The position numbers and the translations under genes were made by a program. The notes under the pieces are model-generated. The model worked only from the letters and a program-made list of their open reading frames with translations, made no database searches and was not told the origin of the DNA. Positions 18,205-27,715 of a stretch of 42,689 nucleotides of DNA are shown here, piece after piece (positions within the stretch are counted from its first letter, which is position 1; each line of letters starts with the position of its first letter). The DNA lies in the IMG/VR virus record IMGVR_UViG_3300033148_007469, positions 1 to 42,689 of that record, one strand, 5' to 3'. The DNA is from a virus.

Positions 18205-18827
18205 AGTTCAAACAATATATAAATGAAGTCGATTTGAGTTTTTTATATGATGATGGTGAAGTTGAATTAATTGCCGAAAAACTAAAGAAAGACTGCATGC
18301 CTTTTATAAAAGAAATGAAAAAAGTCAAACCAGAAAGTTGGATATATAGAGCTACAGAAAGTGTAATAAAAGATATTAAAAAAATCAAACCACGAACAAA
18401 TAGAAGACCTCGTAATATGCCAGAAGAATTACATACATATATGAATATGTCGTTCAAAAAACATTTTGGTTGGAAACCTAGAAGTGAGGGTGTTTTTACA
18501 TCCAGTGATTATTGGCAACTAGAACATGTATATGGTAATGTATATATGTTTTTTCCTATAGGTAATTATAAGTATGTTTACCATCCCCATGTAATAGACA
18601 TATATATGTTTTTTGATCAAATATATAATATAAGTATGGGTGGTAAATATATTAAAATAGATAAAATGAAGAAAAAATTTAATGATATTTTTTTACAATA
18701 TACAGATAAAAATCTAAAGAAAGCATATTATGGTAAAGTAGAAATAACATTTAAATGTAAATCATATTTTCTAGTTAATAGAAAATATGAAGATGTATTG
18801 AAAGAAAATATATACGGTTTGAAATAA
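18201..18827 (+). CDS. Uncharacterised phage protein, possibly ADP-ribosyltransferase-like
   Basis: 208 residues from ATG 18201, which overlaps the previous stop (ATGA); the upstream in-frame ATG at 18183 lacks a ribosome site. It begins MKFKQYI like many phage proteins of this kind. Conserved-looking parts are WIYRAT (about 48-53), KPRTNRRPRNMP, FGWKPRSEGVFTSSDYW and a strand pair VYMFFPIGNYKYVYHP. The order Arg-containing strand, then Ser/Thr-Ser-Ser strand resembles the R-S-E type of ADP-ribosyltransferases, but I do not see a secure catalytic Glu. I recognise the general pattern from phage genomes without a proven function. Confidence 0.6.
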   Translation: MKFKQYINEVDLSFLYDDGEVELIAEKLKKDCMPFIKEMKKVKPESWIYRATESVIKDIKKIKPRTNRRPRNMPEELHTYMNMSFKKHFGWKPRSEGVFTSSDYWQLEHVYGNVYMFFPIGNYKYVYHPHVIDIYMFFDQIYNISMGGKYIKIDKMKKKFNDIFLQYTDKNLKKAYYGKVEITFKCKSYFLVNRKYEDVLKENIYGLK

Positions 18828-18855
18828 TAAGTAAAACCAAGGAGTGTGAATTAAA

Positions 18856-20403
18856 TTGGCAATACGGTATGATGAGCAATATGTAAAACGCCCAAACACA
18901 GAAATAGAATATACACCAGAAGATATTTCAGAGTTACACAAATGCTCACATGATATAGATTATTTTTTAAAATATGTTAAAATAGTCAATCCAGATAAAG
19001 GTGAAATGTTTTTTGATCCTTATGACTATCAAAAAGATTTGCTCGATAAATTTGCTAAAAATCGTTATAATGTAGTACTGGCATCAAGACAGAGTGGTAA
19101 AACTACTTCTGTTGCGGCATATGTACTTTGGTATTCTTTATTTCATAATGATAAAACCATTGGTATTGTTTCAAATAAAGAAGCATCAGCTAAAATGATC
19201 CTTGGACGATTGAAACGTATGTACGAATGCTTACCTGTTTTCTTAAAACCTGGTGTTCATGAATACAGTAAGACATTTATAACATTTGATAATCATACTA
19301 GAATTTTAATTTCAGCTACATCACCCGATGCGTTTCGTGGTGAATCAATAAACTTACTTTGTACAGATGAGTTTGCTTTTGTACCAAATAATATTGCTGA
19401 AGAGTTTTGGGCTGCTAATTATCCTACTATTTCTGCATCTACTGAAGCAAAAATTATCATGATCAGTACGCCATGTGGTATGTTTAATTTGTTTCATAGA
19501 ATATATTCACAATCCGAAGCCAATATGAATAGTTTTGTTCATACTAGAATAGGATGGGAACAGGTTCCTGGTAGAGATGAAGCATGGGCAAAGGAACAAA
19601 TAGAGAATCTTGGTATGACTAAATTCAATCAAGAATTCAATGTACAGTTTATTGGATCAACACATACTGTATTAAATACAGAAACAATAGAAACACTTCT
19701 AACTGTATGGAGTGATCCTAATTTTACTGATCTTAATGATAGATTTAGAATATGGGAAAAACCAGAAAGTGGTGATAAATATGTAATGGGTGTTGATACT
19801 AGCAAAGGAACAGGAGAGAATTGGTCAACAATACAAGTATTTAAAATGAAGAGCATAAATCCTGTTGCATTGGAACAAGTTGCTGTATTTGAAGATAATT
19901 TGACTGATGTATATGAGTTTTCAGATATAGTTGATCGTATTTCATTATATTATAATAATTCATATATAATGGTTGAGAATAATGGTGAAGGTGCACCAGT
20001 TGTTCAAAGACTGTGGTGGGACTTGGAAAATGAAAATCTTGTAAATACAGGATCTAAGGTTGCAAATCTTGGAATACGAGCTACCAGAAGTACAAAACCA
20101 AAAGCTGTTTTGCTTATGAAAAAGCTTATAGAAGATGGTAGTGTAATAATCAATGATAAGAATACTATAGAACAATTAAGTACTTTTATAGAAGATGGTA
20201 ATAAATTTTTTGGCAAAGATAAACCAGATGATCTTGTATCTGCTTTATATTGGGCATCGTATATATTTGAAATGAATATTCTAGATGAATCTATGGGATT
20301 TATAAGTAAAGATGATGATGTAGATATGTGGGGTATATTATCAGATGTAGAAAAACCAGAAGAAGATTGGAGTTGGTTAAATAATTCTGAAATTTATAAC
20401 TAA
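18856..20403 (+). CDS. Terminase large subunit, T4 gp17-like
   Basis: 515 residues (T4 gp17 is 610). ATPase: Walker A SRQSGKTT (77-84), Walker B LLCTDE (167-172), coupling motif ISTP (203-206). RNase H-like nuclease: MGVDTSKGTG with Asp314, IMVENNGEG with Glu374, and KPDDLVSALYWA with Asp458/459. It packages DNA into the prohead and cuts the concatemer. The start is TTG at 18856: AAGGAGTG lies 10 bases upstream, GTG 18845 reaches a stop at once, and the next in-frame Met is far inside. The small subunit is about 6.7 kb upstream. Confidence 0.96.
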   Translation: MAIRYDEQYVKRPNTEIEYTPEDISELHKCSHDIDYFLKYVKIVNPDKGEMFFDPYDYQKDLLDKFAKNRYNVVLASRQSGKTTSVAAYVLWYSLFHNDKTIGIVSNKEASAKMILGRLKRMYECLPVFLKPGVHEYSKTFITFDNHTRILISATSPDAFRGESINLLCTDEFAFVPNNIAEEFWAANYPTISASTEAKIIMISTPCGMFNLFHRIYSQSEANMNSFVHTRIGWEQVPGRDEAWAKEQIENLGMTKFNQEFNVQFIGSTHTVLNTETIETLLTVWSDPNFTDLNDRFRIWEKPESGDKYVMGVDTSKGTGENWSTIQVFKMKSINPVALEQVAVFEDNLTDVYEFSDIVDRISLYYNNSYIMVENNGEGAPVVQRLWWDLENENLVNTGSKVANLGIRATRSTKPKAVLLMKKLIEDGSVIINDKNTIEQLSTFIEDGNKFFGKDKPDDLVSALYWASYIFEMNILDESMGFISKDDDVDMWGILSDVEKPEEDWSWLNNSEIYN

Positions 20404-20409
20404 AAATTA

Positions 20410-20417
20410 TATAAATA
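20410..20417 (+). promoter_or_regulatory. TATAAATA late promoter box before gp13-like gene
   Basis: An exact octamer 20 bases before the ATG at 20438, in the short gap after the large terminase. It is the last exact box in an intergenic position before the sugar cluster, and may serve that cluster too. Confidence 0.5.
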
Positions 20418-20437
20418 AATAATAAGAGAGATAAAAA

Positions 20438-21268
20438 ATGGCTATAACAAAAGTTGATTTATCAACAAAAATTCGTCGCAGGTTAGGACACCCTTTAATA
20501 AAAGTAGAGTTAGATGATACTCAAATATTTGATGCTATAGATTATGCAAGAGATAAATTTATAAAATGGGCGGTTGGTCAATCAAGAATTGAAACATTCT
20601 TTACTATGGCATTATCTGCTACTCAAACAGTTTACCAATTACCAACTGGTGTTACAGAGGTAGTTGATTATACTGATTCTGGTGGATCTGCTGGCGGCGG
20701 AATAAATACATTGTTTACTCTAGATAATTACTTATATAACAATGGTATGTATGAGGCATTATATCGTACAAACATGAGTGGTGGTGGGTATACTATAATA
20801 TCATATCATATAGCTAGAGATTTTCTAGAAACAGTTAATAGATATATACCAACAAAATATAATTGGAAATATCATAGATTTTCAAATGAATTAGAAATAC
20901 AACCAGCTCCACCGACAGGAAATGCATTAACAATAACACAAGATGGTAATGAATTTACTATTGACTCACCTGGATATGCATTATTAAAAGTATATATGAT
21001 GGAAGGAAGCACACATAATGAAAATTGGTCAAGTAGTGATCAGAATTTTTATACTAGTGATTGGATTTTCGATTATGCTCTTGCAGAATGTAAAATTATG
21101 TTAGGAAGAATAAGAAGTAAATTTGCTAATTTTACATCTGTTGGAAATACCGGTATAAGTATGGATGGTGGTGATCTGATAAGTGAAGGAAAAGAAGAAA
21201 AAGAAAAGCTTGAGGAAACACTTAGACTAGAGGAGGTGTGGGAAGGCCTCGATATTTCAATAGGATAG
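20438..21268 (+). CDS. Neck / head completion protein, T4 gp13-like
   Basis: 276 residues (T4 gp13 is 309). N-terminus: LSTKIRRRLGHPLIKVELDDTQIFDAIDYARDKF, as in phage head-completion proteins. A long beta-rich middle follows. The C-terminal part holds the most telling block: WIFDYALAECKIMLGRIRSKF, then MDGGDLISEGKEEKEKLEETLR (about 208-266). gp13 and gp14 form the neck that seals the packaged head. In T4 these two genes are adjacent; here they are about 15 kb apart. Confidence 0.75.
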   Translation: MAITKVDLSTKIRRRLGHPLIKVELDDTQIFDAIDYARDKFIKWAVGQSRIETFFTMALSATQTVYQLPTGVTEVVDYTDSGGSAGGGINTLFTLDNYLYNNGMYEALYRTNMSGGGYTIISYHIARDFLETVNRYIPTKYNWKYHRFSNELEIQPAPPTGNALTITQDGNEFTIDSPGYALLKVYMMEGSTHNENWSSSDQNFYTSDWIFDYALAECKIMLGRIRSKFANFTSVGNTGISMDGGDLISEGKEEKEKLEETLRLEEVWEGLDISIG

Positions 21269-21303
21269 TATAAAATTAAAATGTTATAATAAAAGGTATA
21301 ATA

Positions 21304-23880
21304 ATGATAAAAAATGTTACTAAAGAAATGTATAAGTTAAATAAAATGTTAGAGCAAGAAATAAAGACGTTATCTAGTAATAATAATATTCTTAAAAAAG
21401 ATCCAAAAGCATTATTAATGAGTGTTTTATTTCAAGACAACCATATCCACCACATATTACCAGATAACAATGAAAATAAAAAAATAATGCTTCAATCCAT
21501 ATATGATAGATATGGAGAAATAATAACACAGACACAAACAGAACCTACCAAAACAATAACACAGACACAAACAGAACCTACCAAAACAATCACACCTAAA
21601 GTAATAAAACGAACAATAGACAATCCACGAAAAATAATATTTGGGCATCATAGAGCATTAGGCGATGGGCTGATGTTTACATCAGGCATTCGTGATTTTA
21701 AATTACTTTTTCCAGATATAGTTATAAATGTAGATAGTAATCAAAAAATGCTTTGGGAAAACAATCCTTATATTGATAGAAGTATTAAAAAAGACGATGA
21801 GGGTGTTGAGTATTATAAAGTTGGGTATCCAATGATTGGTAATATCAATAACTCTCATATGCATTTTACATCAATGTTTCTTTTTGATATGATTGCTATT
21901 GCTGATTTTCATGAACCATTGCCAATGAGTATAGGAGAACTTACTGCTATATTTGCAAATGGTAGAATTGGTGATCCATCACTTGGTGATACAAAAAAGA
22001 ATGCAGAAAATGCTATAGAACCATTTATATCCTTTCGTGAAAAATATCATCAAATTTGTAAAGAATTTGCTAGACAACGTGGTGATATTCATCTTACTAA
22101 AGAAGAGAAATCATATAATTTAATAAAAGATATTTATGGTTTTGAAAAGTATTGGGTAATTGGCCCAGGTGGTAAAAGAGATTGTACTTGTAAAATATGG
22201 GATTGGAGAAAGTTTCAAGAAGTTATAGATCATTTTGAAGGAAAAATAAAATTTGTTACTATAGGTAGAAGTGATCATTTAATAGAAAATCTTAGTAATG
22301 TTATTGATTTAACAGATAAATTTAATAAAAGTGTAAGATCACTTGTGCCACTTCTTTATCATGCTGAAGGGTGTGTAAGTGGCCCAAGTTTTTTAATGCA
22401 TCTTGCAGCTGCAATGCCACCAAAGTATAGAAAAGCTCGTAAACCATGTGTTGCTATATTTGGTGGCAGAGAACCTCATATGTGGAGTGGATATACCAAT
22501 CATCAGATTCTTCATTCAAATGGTATTTATTCTTGTTGTGATAATGGTGGATGTTGGAAAGCCAGAGTAACACCACTTCAAAAAGATCCGAAACATAATA
22601 AGAATCTTTGTAAGAAACCAGTTAAAGTTGATGATAAACATGTTGCTGAATGTATGGATAATATTACATCACAAGATGTTATTCGTGCAATAGAAAAATA
22701 TTATGATGGTGATATATATAAATATGAAAATCAAGGAACTAGCTTAAAAAAATATATCAAGCCAGTAAAGAATATAACGATACCATCAATAATCAATCAT
22801 ACAAATAAAGAAATCAATATTGTTGGTAATCTTAACTCTAAGGGTGGTGGGGAACAAAGCTTAGCAATGATTTCCACTCTATTAAGAAAATCTGGTTGGA
22901 AGGTAAACTTGTATCCGTGGTCAACTGTTCATGAAAATTATAAAGATATAGAAACAGAGCCACATTCATATAAAGAAGGTATGCTTGAAAATATGAAAGA
23001 GGGTTTACCACTTCTATTTTATGCTAATGATTGTGTATGGGATTTCGCTAAAACGGCAGAACCTATAGTGAATAAAAGCTCTTCAGTCATAATAGGTATA
23101 AACTTTGCAAATGGATCATTAACAAAATGCAATTGGCTAGCAAAATCTAAAAAACTTAGAGCTGTTATTTTTCAAAATACAGAGAAACGCGATGAATGGA
23201 TACGAGATGCAATAGGTTTTGATGATACACAACTTGTAGTAATGTTTGGTGCTATTAATCTTGAAAAATTTCTTGATGTTGCCCCACAGAAAAAAGAGAA
23301 AGATCAGGATCTAATGATAATAAAAACATGTCTTCCGGATTATAGAAAATATGTAACAACTGAAACTGAAAGCGGTGGTGATAAACAACATTTATGGCAA
23401 CATAATATAATAAAAGAAAATGATGTTAAGTTTTATTCTCGTTTACTAAAAGATACAAAGAAAACAAAATTTGCATTTATGGTCGCTCATAAAGAATTAG
23501 TTAAGGCATTTGAGAAAGAGCCAAGAATGATTTTTTACAAATGGAATGAAATGGATGTTGGTGACTTTTTAAAGCAAGGTCATATATTTCTTTATAGAAC
23601 ATCTAATCATTGGAGAGATCAGTATCCAAGAGTAATGGCGGAAGCACTTGCTGCTGGTATTCCATGTTTAGGCGAGCCAAGAGATGGTACTAAAGATAGA
23701 ATAGTTCATGGAGATTCTGGATTTCATTGTATTGATTATGATGGTTTTCTTTATGCAATAAAATTACTACAACGAAAAGAGGATTATCGTCATAAAATGG
23801 GAATGTATGCAAAAGAATGGGCAAAAAAGAATTTAGATCCAAAAAAATGGATTGAAGTTATAGAGCAATTAGTATTATAG
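21304..23880 (+). CDS. Two-domain glycosyltransferase (GT9-like plus GT4-like fusion)
   Basis: 858 residues. Residues 1-73 are helical; 74-95 are two copies of an 11-residue TQTEPTKTI-type repeat acting as a linker. The first domain (about 108-470) resembles heptosyltransferase-type GT9 enzymes: IIFGHHRALGDGLMFTSGIRDF at its start, VIGPGGKRDC, and the acceptor-side GCVSGPSFLMHLAAAM. The second (about 502-858) is GT-B/GT4-like: VGNLNSKGGGEQSLAMISTLL, then RVMAEALAAGIPCLGEPRDGT (from about 775) and GFHCIDYDGFLYAI. Such a protein could add two sugars in succession. It opens the sugar-modification block. Confidence 0.8.
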   Translation: MIKNVTKEMYKLNKMLEQEIKTLSSNNNILKKDPKALLMSVLFQDNHIHHILPDNNENKKIMLQSIYDRYGEIITQTQTEPTKTITQTQTEPTKTITPKVIKRTIDNPRKIIFGHHRALGDGLMFTSGIRDFKLLFPDIVINVDSNQKMLWENNPYIDRSIKKDDEGVEYYKVGYPMIGNINNSHMHFTSMFLFDMIAIADFHEPLPMSIGELTAIFANGRIGDPSLGDTKKNAENAIEPFISFREKYHQICKEFARQRGDIHLTKEEKSYNLIKDIYGFEKYWVIGPGGKRDCTCKIWDWRKFQEVIDHFEGKIKFVTIGRSDHLIENLSNVIDLTDKFNKSVRSLVPLLYHAEGCVSGPSFLMHLAAAMPPKYRKARKPCVAIFGGREPHMWSGYTNHQILHSNGIYSCCDNGGCWKARVTPLQKDPKHNKNLCKKPVKVDDKHVAECMDNITSQDVIRAIEKYYDGDIYKYENQGTSLKKYIKPVKNITIPSIINHTNKEINIVGNLNSKGGGEQSLAMISTLLRKSGWKVNLYPWSTVHENYKDIETEPHSYKEGMLENMKEGLPLLFYANDCVWDFAKTAEPIVNKSSSVIIGINFANGSLTKCNWLAKSKKLRAVIFQNTEKRDEWIRDAIGFDDTQLVVMFGAINLEKFLDVAPQKKEKDQDLMIIKTCLPDYRKYVTTETESGGDKQHLWQHNIIKENDVKFYSRLLKDTKKTKFAFMVAHKELVKAFEKEPRMIFYKWNEMDVGDFLKQGHIFLYRTSNHWRDQYPRVMAEALAAGIPCLGEPRDGTKDRIVHGDSGFHCIDYDGFLYAIKLLQRKEDYRHKMGMYAKEWAKKNLDPKKWIEVIEQLVL
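21523..21588 (+). repeat. 33-base tandem repeat, two copies
   Basis: Copies at 21523-21555 and 21556-21588 are identical and in frame, each encoding 11 residues rich in Thr/Gln/Pro between the N-terminal helix and the first catalytic domain of the glycosyltransferase. Probably a flexible linker able to change copy number. Confidence 0.85.
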
Positions 23881-23894
23881 AAAAGGGGAAGTAA

Positions 23895-24365
23895 ATGAAA
23901 AAATATTTAAAATATCTATTGTATGTACTTGAACATAAAAAAAATGTTGGCATTGAATGTCTTAAAATGGGAATGCCAATTCATGCAATAACTCATGATC
24001 TGTCAAAGTTCCTTCCGTCAGAGTTTATACCTTATGCTAAATATTTTTATGATACAAATAAAGCCAAGAAATACGACAAAGGAACTGAAAATAATAAAGA
24101 TTTTCAATTGGGTTGGAATCATCACCAAAAACGAAACAAACATCATTGGAATTATTGGGTAAGTGTAACAAGATCTTCTAATGCACAACTTCCCATTCCC
24201 ATGCCCAGAAAATATGTAAAACAAATGATAGCCGATTGGCGTGGAATGAGTCGAAAATTTGGTGGAACATGGCAAAAATATTATAATGAAAATCACGAAG
24301 AAATGATTCTTCATAAGCGAACAATAACAAGAATTTCTATATTAAGTACACAGGATAATATATGA
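23895..24365 (+). CDS. DUF5662-like protein
   Basis: 156 residues. The pattern HDLSKFLPSEFIPYAKYF, then LGWNHHQKRNKHHWNYW (about 72-90), then MPRKYVKQMIADWRGMSRKFGG matches a small family found in phages and bacteria. The many His and Asp residues suggest a metal-dependent, HD-like fold, but no activity is known to me. A ribosome site (AAAGGGGAAG) precedes the ATG. It sits between two glycosyltransferases, with an ATGA overlap to the next gene. Confidence 0.75.
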   Translation: MKKYLKYLLYVLEHKKNVGIECLKMGMPIHAITHDLSKFLPSEFIPYAKYFYDTNKAKKYDKGTENNKDFQLGWNHHQKRNKHHWNYWVSVTRSSNAQLPIPMPRKYVKQMIADWRGMSRKFGGTWQKYYNENHEEMILHKRTITRISILSTQDNI

Positions 24366-25294
24366 AAATTTTAGTTTATGGTAACAGAAGAAAATATAAT
24401 GGATATGGTCATGGTTATAAAGGAAGCTGGTATGAAGAACTTTGGAGAGAAGAACTAGCTAGAAGTACAGATTCTTTTTTTTATGGATGGGGTTATGGTG
24501 AAAAATATGGATATGAATGGGATGGTGAAATAACATTACAAGAAATAATTGAAAAATATTATAAACCAGATGTTATACTTACAAATGGTTTAAATAAAAT
24601 ACAAGATTTTAATGATATTAAGAATATTTTAAAGATACATATAGCTGGTGATTTCTATGAGAATGGTAGAAATTTATCAAATTATTATAGACATTTTAAC
24701 CACCATGCATTTGATATATCATTTGGATATTCTACATCAACAAGAGATTTTTTAAGAAAGAATAATGTAGGAAAATATCAATACATATTACCCTTTGCAG
24801 TAGATACAAATATATATAGAAAAAAGAGTGATATTCCAAAAGAAATAGATGTTTCTACATTTTGGGGAGCATCTGATAAAATATATCCTTTAAGAAGAAA
24901 AATAACAAGAATGATATGGAAAATGGATGTAATTAGTTGGATCACAAGAATATATTTTGAAGAAGCTGTTGATTTGACAAACAAATCAAAAATAGTAATA
25001 AATTGTAATTTTAAATTTAAATTTATAACTCCAAGAACACCAGAAACATTAGCATGTGGAACTTTTCTTTTAACTGATAATTGTGATGATTTAAAAAAAT
25101 TTGGATATATTGATGGATATCATTTAGTTACTTTTGATTCATTAGATGATTTAAAAGATAAAATTTATTATTATTTAGAAAATGAAGATGAACGTGAAGA
25201 AATAGCACAAAATGGAATGGATCTTGTTAGAGAAAATTATAATAATGTTAATAGAGTCAATAAATTTATTGATATTGTTAATAAACATATATAA
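24362..25294 (+). CDS. Glycosyltransferase, GT-B fold (Glyco_trans_1_2 type)
   Basis: 310 residues. N-terminal KILVYGNRRKYNG and PDVILTNGLNK fit a GT-B first Rossmann half. The second half has ILPFAVDTNIYR, STFWGASDKIYPLR, and the donor-binding block FITPRTPETLACGTFLLTDNCDDLKKFGYIDG with a downstream DLKDKIYYYLENEDEREEIAQNG (about 225-290). This is the CgeB/DUF3880-like group, common in glycan and protein-glycosylation clusters. The start overlaps the previous stop. Confidence 0.8.
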   Translation: MKILVYGNRRKYNGYGHGYKGSWYEELWREELARSTDSFFYGWGYGEKYGYEWDGEITLQEIIEKYYKPDVILTNGLNKIQDFNDIKNILKIHIAGDFYENGRNLSNYYRHFNHHAFDISFGYSTSTRDFLRKNNVGKYQYILPFAVDTNIYRKKSDIPKEIDVSTFWGASDKIYPLRRKITRMIWKMDVISWITRIYFEEAVDLTNKSKIVINCNFKFKFITPRTPETLACGTFLLTDNCDDLKKFGYIDGYHLVTFDSLDDLKDKIYYYLENEDEREEIAQNGMDLVRENYNNVNRVNKFIDIVNKHI

Positions 25295-25303
25295 GGAGAA
25301 AAT

Positions 25304-26131
25304 ATGAATATAGGTGTTATTTATATTGCAGTAAATAAAAAGAAAGGAAGAAGTGATGGTCATGCAATAAAAAGTCAATATGAACTAGCAGTAATATCAG
25401 CAAAGAGTGTTAGAAAACATGTCCCAAATTTAGGTATTACTCTTTATACAAATTTGAATGTTGAATTTGATGAAGTTTTTGATAATGTTGTAAAAGTTGA
25501 TCAACTTGAAACACATCATTTAATGTGGCAAAAAAAGTGGGAGTATTTATCTACATCACCATATGATATAACTTTACATTTGGATGCTGATACTTATGTA
25601 TGTGATGATTTTTCTGAGATATTTCCATTGATGGATCATTTTGATATGGCCATCCCAATGTCGCCACATTATTTTTCTAGAAAAATAGGCAGAGTTCCAA
25701 AATCTTATCCAGAATTAGCAGGTGGTATGTTTATATGGAAGAAAAATGAAAAAATGATAAAGTTTATAAATGATATGATTGAAGAATTAAAAAATAGAAG
25801 AAGATACTTTACAGATGAACCATATTTAAGAATGTTGTTATATGAAAGTGATATTAGATATTCGGTTTTGCCTATGGAATATAATTGTGTTATAACACAT
25901 CCTGGATATTTGTATGGTAAAATTAAAATAGCACATGGTAGATGTGATTTAGTTGAAAATGCTGAAATTATGAATAGAGATACTGGAAAAAGAATATTTT
26001 CTGGAGAAACTCTTTATCTTATGGACACAGCACAAAAATTTTTGACTGTAGTTGAAGAAATAAAATATGGCCATTCTAAATACACAGGAGGCCCTAAAAA
26101 AATAAAAATCCCAGAAGGAGAAACATTTTAA
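25304..26131 (+). CDS. Glycosyltransferase, GT-A fold (GT8-like)
   Basis: 275 residues. GVIYIAVNKK, then a YELAVISAKSVRKHVPNLGITLYTN stretch, followed by the metal/nucleotide motif LHLDADTYVCDD (DAD at about 93-95), a GGMFIWKKNEK segment and a late HPGYLYGKIKIAHG. This order is that of retaining GT8-like nucleotide-sugar transferases. AGGAG ribosome site before the ATG. Donor and acceptor cannot be told. Confidence 0.75.
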   Translation: MNIGVIYIAVNKKKGRSDGHAIKSQYELAVISAKSVRKHVPNLGITLYTNLNVEFDEVFDNVVKVDQLETHHLMWQKKWEYLSTSPYDITLHLDADTYVCDDFSEIFPLMDHFDMAIPMSPHYFSRKIGRVPKSYPELAGGMFIWKKNEKMIKFINDMIEELKNRRRYFTDEPYLRMLLYESDIRYSVLPMEYNCVITHPGYLYGKIKIAHGRCDLVENAEIMNRDTGKRIFSGETLYLMDTAQKFLTVVEEIKYGHSKYTGGPKKIKIPEGETF

Positions 26132-26134
26132 AAT

Positions 26135-26692
26135 ATGTTAAGAGAATTTAATAAAGACTGGGCAGTTATGGATTTACTTAGTGATCTTATTTTGAGTAAT
26201 TCTGAAGGTGATATATTTGAAATTGGATTCGGAAGATCTACAAAAATATTGAATAAGTATGCTATTCATTATAATCGTATACATCATGTATGTGATATAA
26301 ATTGGAAAAAAATTAATCAAGCCGATAAAAAACTTAAAAATTTAAATTCTTATGTAGGAAAATCTTTAGATTTTATAAAAACCTTTTCAGATATATCTAT
26401 ATCTATTGCTTTTATTGATGGAGAACATATTCATGAAACTGTTATGAAAGAATTTGAATTTATTTTTGAAAATTTAAGTAAGAATGGTGTTATATTCATA
26501 CATGATACATACCCACCTGATGAAAGCTGGATTTCAGAAAATAATAAAGTTTCTGGTAATATTTATAAAGTTAGGCAAGGGTTAGAAAAAAGAGATGATT
26601 TACAAATATTTACATGGCCTTATAGTGCTATAAATAGTGGATTATCAATGATTATGAAAAAAGAAAAAAATAGACCGTTTTATAAGAGGTAA
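26135..26692 (+). CDS. Class I SAM methyltransferase (Methyltransf_24-like), copy B1
   Basis: 185 residues. SAM motif GDIFEIGFGRSTKIL; acidic loop IAFIDGEHIHETVMKEFEFI; NGVIFIHDTYPPDE (about 118-131). The C-terminus FTWPYSAINSGLSMIMKK is nearly the same as in the protein at 29454, so the two are paralogues within the same cluster. Probably methylates a sugar or other small acceptor; the substrate is unknown. Confidence 0.75.
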   Translation: MLREFNKDWAVMDLLSDLILSNSEGDIFEIGFGRSTKILNKYAIHYNRIHHVCDINWKKINQADKKLKNLNSYVGKSLDFIKTFSDISISIAFIDGEHIHETVMKEFEFIFENLSKNGVIFIHDTYPPDESWISENNKVSGNIYKVRQGLEKRDDLQIFTWPYSAINSGLSMIMKKEKNRPFYKR

Positions 26693-26696
26693 TATA

Positions 26697-26999
26697 ATGA
26701 AAAGAAATATAACAATTACAGAGTATGATGAAGATTATATGGGTATATTTTTTGGATTTTACTCTAATGATAAAATTAGCATAAGAAAAGATTTATCAAA
26801 AGCTGCGAAAAAACATTTGATATTTCATGAATTTACCCATTCACAAAAAATGTTTAAAAGCAGATTATTATCAGAACTTTATGCTAATTGGGTGGCATTT
26901 ATGGCATCCCCCATTGGTGGAATAATTATTGTTTTTAAAACAGTTACATCACTAAAGAGATTAAGATATTATAAAAATCTTATAATAAAGGGAGAATAA
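26697..26999 (+). CDS. Minimal HExxH metallopeptidase-like protein
   Basis: 100 residues. HEFTH (44-48) follows KKHLIF, and Glu60 in SELYAN lies 12 residues after the last His, as expected for the third zinc ligand of gluzincin-type peptidases. The rest is short: an N-terminal beta segment and a hydrophobic stretch (about 66-82) that may touch the membrane. It is too small for most full peptidases, so it may be a minimal domain, an anti-restriction or toxin-related domain, or a non-catalytic zinc protein. Confidence 0.6.
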   Translation: MKRNITITEYDEDYMGIFFGFYSNDKISIRKDLSKAAKKHLIFHEFTHSQKMFKSRLLSELYANWVAFMASPIGGIIIVFKTVTSLKRLRYYKNLIIKGE

Positions 27000-27003
27000 A
27001 AAC

Positions 27004-27711
27004 ATGGCAGGAAAAATACATTATTATGATACATATGATTTGAGAAAATTTTTAAAAATATCACCATATTGTATAGATGGATTGATAGATATTGGTGCAA
27101 ATGTTGGTTCGGTTTCTATAATGGGTAGATTATTGTTTCCAGCTGCGAGAATTATAGGATTTGAACCATGTAAAGAGACTTATGATATACTAGAAAGAAA
27201 TATGAGATACTGGAGAATTGAAAGTCATAATATAGCAATAGGTGATGGAAATCCAATGTGTTTTATAAGAAGACAAAATAATGGTTATCATAGATTTATA
27301 AGAGAAGATGAGAATAAATGGTTGCCAAAGAAACCAGAATATTTTGTGGATAGTTTAACTTTAAAACAAATGTTTGATACATATAAACTGAATGATTTAG
27401 AATCTTATATAATAAAAATAGATACAGAAGGTGGAGAAAGACATCTTCTTAATGATGAATCTATTAATATAGTCAAGGGTTGTGTTCAGTTTATGGCAGA
27501 AATACATACTCCTTTTGGTGGTGAAATACAGGAATGGAATGATTGGATAGATGAGTTTAAAGATGATTTTGAATTAAGATTATCTGTATGGAAGGATAAA
27601 GGAACAAAATATAAAAGAAGTGTTTATATACCAGTTGATAAATTACCAGAAGGTGGAACTATGGAGTTTATGCTAGTAAGTAAAGAATGGGTTTGTAAAT
27701 ATAGGATATAA
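27004..27711 (+). CDS. FkbM-family methyltransferase
   Basis: 235 residues. LIDIGANVGSVSIMG (motif I), ARIIGFEPCKETYDILERNM (acidic end of strand 2), then the FkbM hallmark VDSLTLKQMFDTYKLNDLESYIIKIDTEGGERHLL (about 117-148). These enzymes usually O-methylate sugars or polyketide-like acceptors. In tight line with the other cluster genes (4-base gaps). Confidence 0.85.
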   Translation: MAGKIHYYDTYDLRKFLKISPYCIDGLIDIGANVGSVSIMGRLLFPAARIIGFEPCKETYDILERNMRYWRIESHNIAIGDGNPMCFIRRQNNGYHRFIREDENKWLPKKPEYFVDSLTLKQMFDTYKLNDLESYIIKIDTEGGERHLLNDESINIVKGCVQFMAEIHTPFGGEIQEWNDWIDEFKDDFELRLSVWKDKGTKYKRSVYIPVDKLPEGGTMEFMLVSKEWVCKYRI

Positions 27712-27715
27712 AAAT

